Source: Bacteroidia bacterium (GTDB lineage: Bacteria > Bacteroidota > Bacteroidia > CAIKAF01). From it: a DNA stretch of 64,000 nt. Under the pieces are notes generated by a model. That model ran no database searches. It was given only the letters and a program-made list of their open reading frames with translations, and was not told the DNA's origin. Position 1 is the stretch's first letter. Each line of letters starts with the position of its first letter. Positions 49,892 through 58,239 of the stretch are shown one piece after another. The stretch is taken from assembly GCA_030427255.1 (NCBI GenBank), contig JAUHWY010000010.1:24159-88158 (forward strand), given 5' to 3'. Made by a program: the position numbers and the translations under genes.

Positions 49892-51283
49892 ATGCCAAAG
49901 CTTCTTGTTATGGCACTAAATACTACCATTTCTCGCATCCTCCCTTTGGTTTTGTTGCTGTTGCTAAGTGCTTGTAGCGCATCCAGCCAATTGGTAAAGC
50001 GTGCCCAAACCCTAGAAGCCGAAAAAAACTACCGAGATGCCGTAAACGTTTACAACGAAGCCCTTATCCGAAAACCCAACAATAGAGATGCAAGGGCCGG
50101 CCTCCAAAGATCTGGACAAATTGTGCTCGACGATATGCTCTCCGAGTTTTGGAGACACTATAATTTGGAGGAATACGAACAGGCCATAAAAAAATACGAA
50201 GAAGCACGCGCCTTTGAACGCCAAGTAGCCCTCCACCAAATTCGCTTGGAATGGGCTCCCCATTACGACCAATACTTTAAGACTGCTCAAGAAAATCAAT
50301 TGAAGAACTGGTTTCAAGAAGCCGCTAAAGCCATCGATAATCAAGATTACCGAAAGGCCGAATCCATTCTGCGCCGTATCGAAAGGCAAAGCCCAAATTA
50401 CCAAGGCTTAGATCAAATGCGTCAGGCTATTGAAATCGACCCTTTGTATCAAAAAGCACTTACCGCCTATAGTATCGGAAGCACCGGTGAAGCTGTTTCT
50501 TTTTTTAGTCAGGTCGCTGCCATTAATCCCGACTACAGAGATACCCGCGAAATCCTGGCTAAGCTTAAAGCAAATAGCTCCTTGAGTATTGCAATTCTTC
50601 CTATTGAAGATCAGTCCGGTACTCCAAATGTGGCTTCTGAGCTTAGTACCGAAATTGTGAACCAACTGCTTGCTCTGCGAAATCCGCTCATTCGTTTGAT
50701 TGACCGGGAGTACATGAACAAGATTCTGGAAGAACAAAAACTCGGCTTGTCCGGCCTAATTGACGAGTCTTCAGCGGCTCGTGCCGGTCGTCTTATGGGA
50801 GGAAATGCCGTACTCATTGGTGCCGTTACCGAGGTTAAAATCGAAAATAGAGCCCCACAAAAAGAAGCCCGAACGGCATTTACCAGAGAACGGGTCTATT
50901 ACCGAGACTCTTGGACCGGTTCTCAAATGTCTCAATTTCAGTACAGAGAACAAACCTATTACGAGGTTACCCAAGAGCGTAAAGTAACCCTAACGTTTAA
51001 ATACCGACTCATTGATGTGGAGTCCGGTACTATTTTAGACTCTGACGTAATTACAAGGTCCGCAATCAATACCGTTCGCTTTGCAGAATCTCGAACCAGT
51101 CCGGATCAGTTGTTTCCGCGAGCAGGGAATGTTTCTCAATCTGACCTTACGCGTTGGAGACAGCGTTTCTTTGCCGATAAGTCCATGAAGTCATCTACCC
51201 AATTACTCAATTTGGTGGAAGAGGATGTGTCTCGCGAAGTGGCTCGTAAAGTAAATACCAACGGATTTTTGCAACTACGATGA
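49892..51283 (+). CDS. TPR and CsgG-like lipoprotein
   Basis: The product has 463 residues with a lipoprotein signal (ILPLVLLLLLSACSAS). The first half has TPR-like repeats (AQTLEAEKNYRDAVNVYNEAL and IDNQDYRKAESILRRI), and the second half has a CsgG-type fold: SLSIAILPIEDQSGTPNVAS, LSTEIVNQLLAL, LIDREYMNKILEEQKLGLSG, LMGGNAVLIGAVTEV. CsgG forms outer-membrane pores or assembly factors for curli, but this group is periplasmic or outer-membrane of unknown role. The next gene starts within its stop (ATGA). An ATG at 49910 is an alternative start. Confidence 0.85.
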   Translation: MPKLLVMALNTTISRILPLVLLLLLSACSASSQLVKRAQTLEAEKNYRDAVNVYNEALIRKPNNRDARAGLQRSGQIVLDDMLSEFWRHYNLEEYEQAIKKYEEARAFERQVALHQIRLEWAPHYDQYFKTAQENQLKNWFQEAAKAIDNQDYRKAESILRRIERQSPNYQGLDQMRQAIEIDPLYQKALTAYSIGSTGEAVSFFSQVAAINPDYRDTREILAKLKANSSLSIAILPIEDQSGTPNVASELSTEIVNQLLALRNPLIRLIDREYMNKILEEQKLGLSGLIDESSAARAGRLMGGNAVLIGAVTEVKIENRAPQKEARTAFTRERVYYRDSWTGSQMSQFQYREQTYYEVTQERKVTLTFKYRLIDVESGTILDSDVITRSAINTVRFAESRTSPDQLFPRAGNVSQSDLTRWRQRFFADKSMKSSTQLLNLVEEDVSREVARKVNTNGFLQLR

Positions 51284-52683
51284 ACAGGGCCCTTTGGATT
51301 ATAGCATTGGTTTGGTGGATTTTGCCGGCTTGCAAAAGCACAAAGCAGCGCATGCCCGACAAATCATCAAGCGCTTCTTCTTCCGCCTTCGAGAATGGAG
51401 GGCTGCCCTCTTGGGTCAAGTCTCGTCCTATGGATGGTGGTCATTACTATGGCGTCGGTTCTGCCATTATCATTCCCGGGTCTTCTGCCCATTTTGATGA
51501 GGCCAGAAACCAAGCGCTCAATCAGATTGCAGGTGAAATCCAAACCAAAATTGAATCCAAAAGCTTGCTTACCCGTTTTGAGTCAGATACTCGGCTCAGG
51601 GAAAATTATTTTACCGAAATCAAAGCCAAGGTCAATTTGCAGGTAGAAGCCTACGAAAAAGTGGACGATGCCACCTCTGGTAGTCGCTACTACGTGCTGT
51701 ATCGGTTAAACCGTGCCGAATATTGGCGAAAAATAGAGGAGGCTCGATTAGCTGCCATTCAACGAGCTGCTGCTTTGGTAAAACATGGCGATGAACTGCT
51801 CAATCAAGGACTATTGCTGCCGGGTATGCAATCTTTGTTTCGGGCCCTTAAACTGCTCGAACCTTATGCCGATAAGCAATTGATGGCTCAGGTCGACGGC
51901 CAAAACAAAGACTTGGCTGAGTGGATTGCCGGCCTAATGTCTAAGGTACTTACAGGCCTTTCTTTGGAACTAAACCCTAAGGTGTTGGAGCTTTCGGTAG
52001 CCTCCGGAGAACAAGATGCACTTGTTTCCTTGATTGCCCAATGGAATGGAATCCCTGCGGCAAATCTCCCTGTGGCATGGAGGCTTTCTTTTTCCGGCAC
52101 AAATACTACACGCGAAGTGCCGGGGGAACCCACTACCAATGCTTCCGGACTTGCACAATTGAGGCTGCCCGAAATTTCTAGAGCGTCAGCGCTAGTAGTT
52201 TCCGCTCAAACCAGTCCTTTGGAATGGTTTCATGACAGCATTGTACCCGCCTACACCAAAAATTATTTAATGGGCTTTACTCGTTCGGCTACCGCTCGAG
52301 TAACCATGCGAAAGCCTCGTATTTTTTTGCAAGTTGCCGAATCCAACTTGGGTCAATCGCCCGACTATCCCATCGTACAGCTCATGGTTCAAGAGTACCT
52401 GGAAAAACACGGTTTTGTCTTGGTTTCCGATGCCAATAAAGCCGAAGTTAACATGGAAGTAGAATCCACCACAGAGTCCGGAACTCAGCAAGGCGGTATT
52501 TACATTGCCTATGCCACCCTGAAATTTAGAGCAGTACGGATTCATGACAACACACCGCTTTTCAATAAAGTGATTGAAAGGCTCAAAGGCGCAGACCTTT
52601 CCTTCCAAGCCGCCGGCCGAAGAGCGATTTCTTCTAACCGAGAGGAAATTTTAAAGGCTTTGGACGGTATTTTTGGCCTCTGA
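51280..52683 (+). CDS. LPP20-like lipoprotein, partner of the CsgG-like gene
   Basis: The 467-residue lipoprotein (MNRALWIIALVWWILPACKS) starts with the LPP20 domain: GGLPSWVKSRPMDGGHYYGVGSA, ARNQALNQIAGEIQTKIESKS and AYEKVDDATSGSRYYVLYRL. A helical region (LIQARLAAIQ type) follows, then C-terminal beta domains (LQLRLPEISRAS and a CsgG-like end with EAEVNMEVESTTESG). LPP20 and CsgG-like genes are often neighbours and may form an envelope complex. ATGA coupling to the previous gene supports a joint function. Confidence 0.83.
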   Translation: MNRALWIIALVWWILPACKSTKQRMPDKSSSASSSAFENGGLPSWVKSRPMDGGHYYGVGSAIIIPGSSAHFDEARNQALNQIAGEIQTKIESKSLLTRFESDTRLRENYFTEIKAKVNLQVEAYEKVDDATSGSRYYVLYRLNRAEYWRKIEEARLAAIQRAAALVKHGDELLNQGLLLPGMQSLFRALKLLEPYADKQLMAQVDGQNKDLAEWIAGLMSKVLTGLSLELNPKVLELSVASGEQDALVSLIAQWNGIPAANLPVAWRLSFSGTNTTREVPGEPTTNASGLAQLRLPEISRASALVVSAQTSPLEWFHDSIVPAYTKNYLMGFTRSATARVTMRKPRIFLQVAESNLGQSPDYPIVQLMVQEYLEKHGFVLVSDANKAEVNMEVESTTESGTQQGGIYIAYATLKFRAVRIHDNTPLFNKVIERLKGADLSFQAAGRRAISSNREEILKALDGIFGL

Positions 52684-52803
52684 TTCTTACATGGATTTTT
52701 CTGAGTGCTTATTTTGGGTGGGATTTCCCCTGTTTTTGGCAAATTGCGCTTGTCTTAACTTTTTGAAAATAGTATATTTTATTCTAATTGCCTTATTTTC
52801 AAT

Positions 52804-52826
52804 ATCTAAGATTTTTAATCTTAGAT
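52804..52826. promoter_or_regulatory. Perfect 10-bp inverted repeat upstream of T9SS protein gene
   Basis: ATCTAAGATT and AATCTTAGAT flank TTT, about 67 bp upstream of the TAGCTTTG box of the next gene. It is too A/T-rich and lacks a T-run, so an operator is more likely than a terminator. Confidence 0.5.
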
Positions 52827-52892
52827 CAATAATGTAGGGACAATTAAATGTTTGGTAAGCTTCGCTTAACGCAAGTCAGGTAATGTAGGCCT

Positions 52893-52900
52893 TAGCTTTG
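52893..52900 (+). promoter_or_regulatory. Promoter box for T9SS cargo/TonB pair
   Basis: TAGCTTTG matches TAnnTTTG, 17 nt before ATG 52918. The -33 element is not clear. Confidence 0.5.
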
Positions 52901-52917
52901 CATCAAAATATATCGTT

Positions 52918-54540
52918 ATGCGAAGCTTTTTACTCTCATCTTTTCTTTTTTCTTACATGGCTGCTCAGGCCCAAATCACCATCACCGATGCGGATTTGAC
53001 CGGCGGTAATACCTACAATTGGACCGCCAACAACGTATACCTTCTCGATGGTACCGTGTATTTGGAGGCGGGTGCTACCCTGAACATCGAAGCCGGAACT
53101 GTGATTAAAGGCGTGGCCAAACAGCCCGGACAACCTTTTTCTTCACTTATCGTTTGCCGCGATGCCCAAATTTTTGCCAACGGCACCCAGCAAAACCCCA
53201 TCATCTTTACCGCCGAGAGCGACAACCTAAGCGGAAACTTGGATGAAACCGACCGCGGCCTTTGGGGTGGTCTGGTATTACTTGGCCGGGGCAAAGCCCG
53301 CAAAAACGGTTTGGACTCTTTCCAGGTAGAAGGTATTCAAGGGGTAGAACCTCGTGCCTTAATGGGTGGTTTTGATAACAACGACAACTCCGGTACCCTT
53401 CGCTATGTTTCCATTCGTCATGCCGGTTTCGAAATTGCTCCTGGTAACGAGTTGAACGGCCTTACCCTGGGTGCGGTTGGTGCAGCCACTACCTTGGAAT
53501 ACATCGAAGTATTTGCCGGTTCCGACGATGGATTTGAATTCTTTGGTGGCAAACCCAATGCCAAATATTTAATTTCTGCTTTTAACGACGACGACGCTTT
53601 TGACTGGGACAACGGTTTCCGTGGAAAAGGGCAGTTCTGGTTCGCTATCCAAGCAGAAGACGCCGGTCAACAGTTGTTCGAAGTAGATGGTGCAGAACCC
53701 GATGCCGATGTACTTTGGTCTAACCCTACCGTTTTCAACGCTACCCTTATCGGCTCAGGTTCTACCAATACCGTGAGCCCATACGACGGCAACAACCTCC
53801 TTTTCCGTGATGCTACCGGTGGTGTGCTTGCAAACTCCATCATTTTTGACCTCAAAGGCGAGGGCCTTCAAGTAGAAGACCTTACCAACGGTATCGATTC
53901 TTACCAGCGCATGTTGGATGATTCTTTGGTGATTGCCAACAACGTTTGGTTCCAATTTGAAGTAGGCAATACCCTAGATACTACAGGCTTTTTGCAACAA
54001 ACCGGCGCTTCAGGCACCGATGATGATTGCTCCGATTTAATCAACCACCTCACCACCAACGGAAACGCTGTGGCTAACCCCAATCTAAATTCCGTTGGCC
54101 GTTTCACCAACAATATGTTGGATCCTCGTCCTGATGGAACCGAAACCGCGGTAACTTCCAACTTGTATGCCTATCCTAACGACCCTTTCTTTACGCAAGT
54201 GTCTTACAAAGGTGCCTTTAATCCAAATGGTCCCCACTGGATGTTGGGTTGGACTACCCTTGACCGCAACGGTTATTTGGGCGATTTTTCTTCTTCCATC
54301 CAAGCCCAAGAGGTTAAGGAGTTTGGTTTGTATCCTAACCCGGCTCAAGAAACCCTTAGCTTAAGCTTTAACGAGGCTGCTCAAAACGAAACCGTAGAAA
54401 TTCTTGATTTGAACGGACGTTTGCTTCAAAGCCACCAAGTAACCGGAACTCAAGTGTCTTTAGAGCTGAGCAATTTGGCCAACGGAATGTACATCGTACG
54501 CTTCCGCAACAGCCAAACCAAACTAATGATTGCTCGATAA
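52918..54540 (+). CDS. Secreted beta-helix-like protein with T9SS type A sorting domain
   Basis: The 540-residue protein has a signal peptide (MRSFLLSSFLFSYMAAQA), then a right-handed-helix-like repeat region (YLEAGATLNIEAGTVIKGVA, GLWGGLVLLGRGKA, YVSIRHAGFEI, EYIEVFAGSDDGFEFFGG), Asp-rich loops (FNDDDAFDWDNG) and a C-terminal sorting domain (GLYPNPAQETLSLSF to NLANGMYIVRF). Proteins of this shape are often encoded just before a TonB receptor of the type that follows here. They may capture a nutrient at the surface, but the substrate is unknown. Confidence 0.88.
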   Translation: MRSFLLSSFLFSYMAAQAQITITDADLTGGNTYNWTANNVYLLDGTVYLEAGATLNIEAGTVIKGVAKQPGQPFSSLIVCRDAQIFANGTQQNPIIFTAESDNLSGNLDETDRGLWGGLVLLGRGKARKNGLDSFQVEGIQGVEPRALMGGFDNNDNSGTLRYVSIRHAGFEIAPGNELNGLTLGAVGAATTLEYIEVFAGSDDGFEFFGGKPNAKYLISAFNDDDAFDWDNGFRGKGQFWFAIQAEDAGQQLFEVDGAEPDADVLWSNPTVFNATLIGSGSTNTVSPYDGNNLLFRDATGGVLANSIIFDLKGEGLQVEDLTNGIDSYQRMLDDSLVIANNVWFQFEVGNTLDTTGFLQQTGASGTDDDCSDLINHLTTNGNAVANPNLNSVGRFTNNMLDPRPDGTETAVTSNLYAYPNDPFFTQVSYKGAFNPNGPHWMLGWTTLDRNGYLGDFSSSIQAQEVKEFGLYPNPAQETLSLSFNEAAQNETVEILDLNGRLLQSHQVTGTQVSLELSNLANGMYIVRFRNSQTKLMIAR

Positions 54541-54569
54541 ACCTGCATTTCTTTTTCATTTTGCTATAA

Positions 54570-54598
54570 AAGGAGGCTGCGCTTTGCGTGGCCTCCTT
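54570..54598 (+). terminator. Hairpin between T9SS protein and TonB receptor genes
   Basis: AAGGAGGC pairs with GCCTCCTT (8 bp), with a partly paired inner loop and a short T-rich tail. It lies 30 bp after the stop and 16 bp before the receptor ATG. It may be a partial terminator that lowers receptor expression relative to the cargo gene. Confidence 0.55.
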
Positions 54599-54614
54599 CT
54601 TAAATTAATCGAAT

Positions 54615-57548
54615 ATGAATCGGCTTACCCTTTTTGCTTGCCTTTTTTTCTGTTTGGCACAACACACTTTGTACGGCCAAGCTACCGGACGGATTTCGGG
54701 AAAAGTGGTGGAAAAAGAAACCGGAGAGAATGTGCTCTTTGCCACCGTACAGTTGTTGGGAACCGAAATGGTGACTTCTACCGATTTGGATGGCTGGTTT
54801 CATTTCGATAAAGTGCCCGTCGGCACCTACAGTGTAGAGGTGTCCGGTATTTCGTATACCAAAACTACCGTCACCAACCTATCCATTTCTTCCGAAAAAC
54901 CCACGGAAATTACGGTACAACTGCCCTCGGCAACCGTAGAAATTGAAGAATACACCGTAGAAGCCGCCGCTGTCCAAAATTCCGAGGCCTCTTTATTGGC
55001 CATGCAGCAAAAAGCCGACGCCGTTCAAGACGGAATTTCCTCCCAAGAACTGGAACGGACCGGGGCAGGAGATGCCGGTGCTTCAATGAAATACGTAACC
55101 GGAGCCTCCGTGGAAGATGGAAAATATGTGGTGGTGCGCGGTTTAGGTGACCGATACTCAACCACCCAAATCAATGGACTTAGCACCCCAAGTACCGACC
55201 CCTACCGCAACAGCACCAGCCTTGATTTGGTGCCTACCGAAATGCTCGACAACATTATCGTTAGTAAAACCTTTACTCCCGACCGTCCTGGAAATTTTAC
55301 CGGCGGAAACGTAGATATTACCACCAAATCCTTGCCCGAAGCTTTTTTCCTTTCATTAGGCTTTGGGATATCTATCAATACTCAAGCTTCGTTTCAAGAC
55401 GATTTTTTATATGAAAATACTCCCGGCGTGAACTTTCTAGGCTATGGCACCGGCGAACGTGACTTGCCCGAAATCTATACCTCTCCCGGCTTAGCTCAAG
55501 GCATGAACAATTTTCAATACCTCGACATTCGAAGCCTCGATAGCCGCTTGGGAGCACGAGATACCTTTAACTTACTCTCTAAAGGATTGCCCAACTCCTT
55601 TGTGCCCTCTACCAAGTTTGTCCCATTCAATTCTTCCTTCAATATTTCTCTTGGAAACCGCCATACCTTTAAAAACAAACTAGGCTCAAAACTCGGATAT
55701 GTGGTGGGCCTCAATCAGTCTACCGATTATCGTTTTTACCAGGATGGTGTTTCGGCAGCTTGGGTGCTGCCCGGTCCAAACGTGCAAGACCTACAGGAGT
55801 TCTTTAATTACTCCGACGTTAGAGGAACCGAAGAGCTGCGCACAGGAGCCTTACTCGGTACTACCTTTTGGCTGAGCGAAGCCCATGAATTTTCCTTTAC
55901 CGGCATGTACAACCACTCCGGCGAAATGAGTAGTCAGCAATCGCAAGGTACCGCGCCCCAAGTATTGGCTCAGTCGGCCAATCAATTCACAACCATTACC
56001 AATTACTTTATGGAACGGGCCATGACAAACCTGCAATTCAAAGGCAGGCATTACCTAAAGGGCATACGTTCCGAAATTCAATGGATGGGCGGCTATACCG
56101 ATGCGTTTCAATCCGAACCGGACATGAAGCTTTTTGCCTACACCACCAATGCCGAGGGCACCAACGCCCTTTCACCCGCTGAATTCGACAATCCTTTCCA
56201 CTATTTCCGTGAACTCAACGACCAAGTCTACGAAGCCAAAGTCGATATGGAGGTGCAATACACCCAACAAAAAAACAATACCATAAAGTTTGGCGGCTTT
56301 TTTAACCGAAGGGATCGGGAATTTAGCGAACAACGCTTTCAAATTGACAACAACGGCACGGGAACCTACATCAACCCAAACCACCCCCAATACTCTCCCA
56401 ATGTAATTCCTTTGCAATACGACACTACTCCAGATTTTAGCCAATTTTTTTCCACCGATAATTTTGGCATTGTGGACACCAGCTTTAACCGTTACCAGCA
56501 CAGCAATTTCTTGGTAAACCAAACCCGTGCAAGCAATATTTACACCGGCTTTGAGCAAACCCTGGCCGCCTATGCCATGATTACCTACGACCTGCCAAAA
56601 TGGCGTTTTCAGGCAGGGGCGCGGCTGGAGCACATCCGCATGTCCGTGCTTAGCAACGACACCTTATTGCCCGAAGGAAGCATCGATGCCCTCAACGTGT
56701 TGCCTGCCCTAAACCTCATGTTCAAAATCAAAGACAACATGAACTTGCGCGCTGCTGCCACCATGACTTTGGCCCGGCCTAACCTGCGAGAGTTAGCCCC
56801 TTTTGTGGCCTACGACCTCATCGGAGCACCTTCCTACAACGGAAATCCGGACTTAGAGTTGACCAACATCACCAACATAGACCTCCGCTACGAGTTTTTC
56901 TTTAAGCCCGGCGAGGTCATTGCTTTCTCCGCTTACGGAAAACTATTCAGAAACCCCATTGTACGCAGTTTCAATCCTTTTAGCGGGTCCACCACCGGCG
57001 AAATACAATTCGTTAACGTCGAAAACGCTCAAGTGGCAGGCATAGAGTTCGATTTCCGAAAAAAATTGGATTTTATTTGGGCCGGTTTTAAAGACCTCAA
57101 ATTCAGCAGCAATTTTTCTCTCATTTACTCACGCGTTGACATAAATCCCATCGAACTTGCCCAAATTCAGTCCATCAATCAGGAATTTGGCGACTTTCGA
57201 CCCTTCCAAGGCCAGTCTCCCTACCTTATCAATGCCGGTTTAACCTGGGCACCCGAAAAACCTAGGTTCGAAACCAGCTTGACGCTCAACTACTTTGCCG
57301 ATCGCCTCAGCGAAAACAGCCAAGCCGGCACCCCCGACATTTACGAAGTCGGCCGCGCCATGCTCAACTGGACCGCCAGCAAAACCTTTGGCAAAGTCAA
57401 CAGCCTAAAAGTCAGCATCGGAGTTCAAAACCTGCTCAACGCCAACTTCAGAAGAGAACTTAGCTACCGCGACGTAGAATATGTGGTTTCCGAGTTTCGG
57501 ATTGGCCAAACCTTTACCGTATCGGTGAATTATAAGTTCAAAAAGTAA
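54615..57548 (+). CDS. TonB-dependent outer-membrane receptor (second)
   Basis: The 977-residue protein has a signal peptide (MNRLTLFACLFFCLAQHTLY), a carboxypeptidase-regulatory-like domain (GRISGKVVEKETGENVLFAT), then a plug with VVVRGLGDRYSTTQINGL and TEMLDNIIVSKTFTPDRPG, and a barrel ending FTVSVNYKFKK. The DRPGNFTGG segment is typical of a Bacteroidota subgroup often paired with the secreted protein encoded just upstream. There is no SusD gene. The substrate is unknown. Confidence 0.95.
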   Translation: MNRLTLFACLFFCLAQHTLYGQATGRISGKVVEKETGENVLFATVQLLGTEMVTSTDLDGWFHFDKVPVGTYSVEVSGISYTKTTVTNLSISSEKPTEITVQLPSATVEIEEYTVEAAAVQNSEASLLAMQQKADAVQDGISSQELERTGAGDAGASMKYVTGASVEDGKYVVVRGLGDRYSTTQINGLSTPSTDPYRNSTSLDLVPTEMLDNIIVSKTFTPDRPGNFTGGNVDITTKSLPEAFFLSLGFGISINTQASFQDDFLYENTPGVNFLGYGTGERDLPEIYTSPGLAQGMNNFQYLDIRSLDSRLGARDTFNLLSKGLPNSFVPSTKFVPFNSSFNISLGNRHTFKNKLGSKLGYVVGLNQSTDYRFYQDGVSAAWVLPGPNVQDLQEFFNYSDVRGTEELRTGALLGTTFWLSEAHEFSFTGMYNHSGEMSSQQSQGTAPQVLAQSANQFTTITNYFMERAMTNLQFKGRHYLKGIRSEIQWMGGYTDAFQSEPDMKLFAYTTNAEGTNALSPAEFDNPFHYFRELNDQVYEAKVDMEVQYTQQKNNTIKFGGFFNRRDREFSEQRFQIDNNGTGTYINPNHPQYSPNVIPLQYDTTPDFSQFFSTDNFGIVDTSFNRYQHSNFLVNQTRASNIYTGFEQTLAAYAMITYDLPKWRFQAGARLEHIRMSVLSNDTLLPEGSIDALNVLPALNLMFKIKDNMNLRAAATMTLARPNLRELAPFVAYDLIGAPSYNGNPDLELTNITNIDLRYEFFFKPGEVIAFSAYGKLFRNPIVRSFNPFSGSTTGEIQFVNVENAQVAGIEFDFRKKLDFIWAGFKDLKFSSNFSLIYSRVDINPIELAQIQSINQEFGDFRPFQGQSPYLINAGLTWAPEKPRFETSLTLNYFADRLSENSQAGTPDIYEVGRAMLNWTASKTFGKVNSLKVSIGVQNLLNANFRRELSYRDVEYVVSEFRIGQTFTVSVNYKFKK

Positions 57549-57554
57549 AAGGGT

Positions 57555-57725
57555 TTGTTTTGGGGCGCAACCGGGTGCTCTCCTTTACTCCCCTTGCCTT
57601 TGAAAGGTCATCCGTAGCGGCCGGGGCGTTCCGCAAAGCTACACACCCGCCACGCTGCGGCTGAACCATTCAAAGGCTTCGGGGCGGTATCGGTTCGCCC
57701 CCTGCGCCGGAATCCTCTTCCAATG
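57555..57725. repeat. GC-rich intergenic palindromic element H, left half (family II)
   Basis: This element lies between convergent genes. Stem 57596-57604 (GCCTTTGAA) pairs perfectly with 57669-57677. The inner stem CCGTAGCG pairs with CGCTGCGG. The 17-mer GTTCCGCAAAGCTACAC (57628-57644) equals that in element B, and GTATC..GT..CGCCCCCTG and CTTCCAATG are shared too. B has CAGAGG/CCTCTG where H has TTGAA/TTCAA. The pairing is kept while the bases change. Confidence 0.85.
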
Positions 57726-57749
57726 TAAAATCTCTATTGGAAGGAAAAT

Positions 57750-57905
57750 CTCGCGCCCCGGGGCGAACGGAAAGCCCGGAAGCCACCTGACCGCAGGGCT
57801 TGGCGGGCGGAGGCTGATTCCCATTCTTTAGGAGCAGACCCCGTACCGCCTAGCCCTGCGTGGCATGTGGCTGAGGACTTGCAGGGAGCACCGGATAAGG
57901 CGCCC
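57750..57905. repeat. GC-rich intergenic palindromic element H, right half (family I-like)
   Basis: Directly after the left half. Arm 57781-57806 (AGCCACCTGACCGCAGGGCT...) pairs with 57845-57871, more than 20 bp with a few mismatches. The flanks AAAGCCCGGA and GAGGACTTG match element C, but the stem and loop sequences differ. The two halves fill the 364-bp gap, and no gene is seen in it. Confidence 0.75.
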
Positions 57906-57912
57906 AAATGCA

Positions 57913-58236
57913 TTACTTTTTCTTTTTTCCGAGCATTCGACGGAACATTTGCTTTTCGAATTCCCAAAAGAATCGAAACTGCCCAAAAATAAATCCGTAA
58001 AATAAAAGAATGACCTGATATACAGGAAGAATGCCCAACAAATACAGCAGGTAAGGCCAAAAGCTGTCGGGGCGTTCCACGCCAAGTAGGTCGAGTATGG
58101 GTTTGCGTATAAAGAGCACGGTAAAGCCGGTACAGGCAAAGGTGAGCAGCACCAGCCACACTTGTCTTAGGCTGTTGAGTTTCCAACGCCTACGCAGTTT
58201 TTCTTGCCAATTAGGTGTTTGAGCGTCCTTTGTCAT
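57913..58236 (-). CDS. Small two-helix membrane protein (DUF6787-like)
   Basis: The 107-residue basic protein has two hydrophobic helices (VWLVLLTFACTGFTVLFI and YLLYLLGILPVYQVILLFYGF) and a lysine-rich C-terminus (FRRMLGKKKK). The pattern FGQFRFFWEFEKQM resembles small Bacteroidota proteins of DUF6787 type, but I am not sure of the family. It is located 3 bp after the TolB-like gene on the same strand, so co-transcribed. Confidence 0.7.
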   Translation of the reverse strand: MTKDAQTPNWQEKLRRRWKLNSLRQVWLVLLTFACTGFTVLFIRKPILDLLGVERPDSFWPYLLYLLGILPVYQVILLFYGFIFGQFRFFWEFEKQMFRRMLGKKKK

Positions 58237-58239
58237 GGC

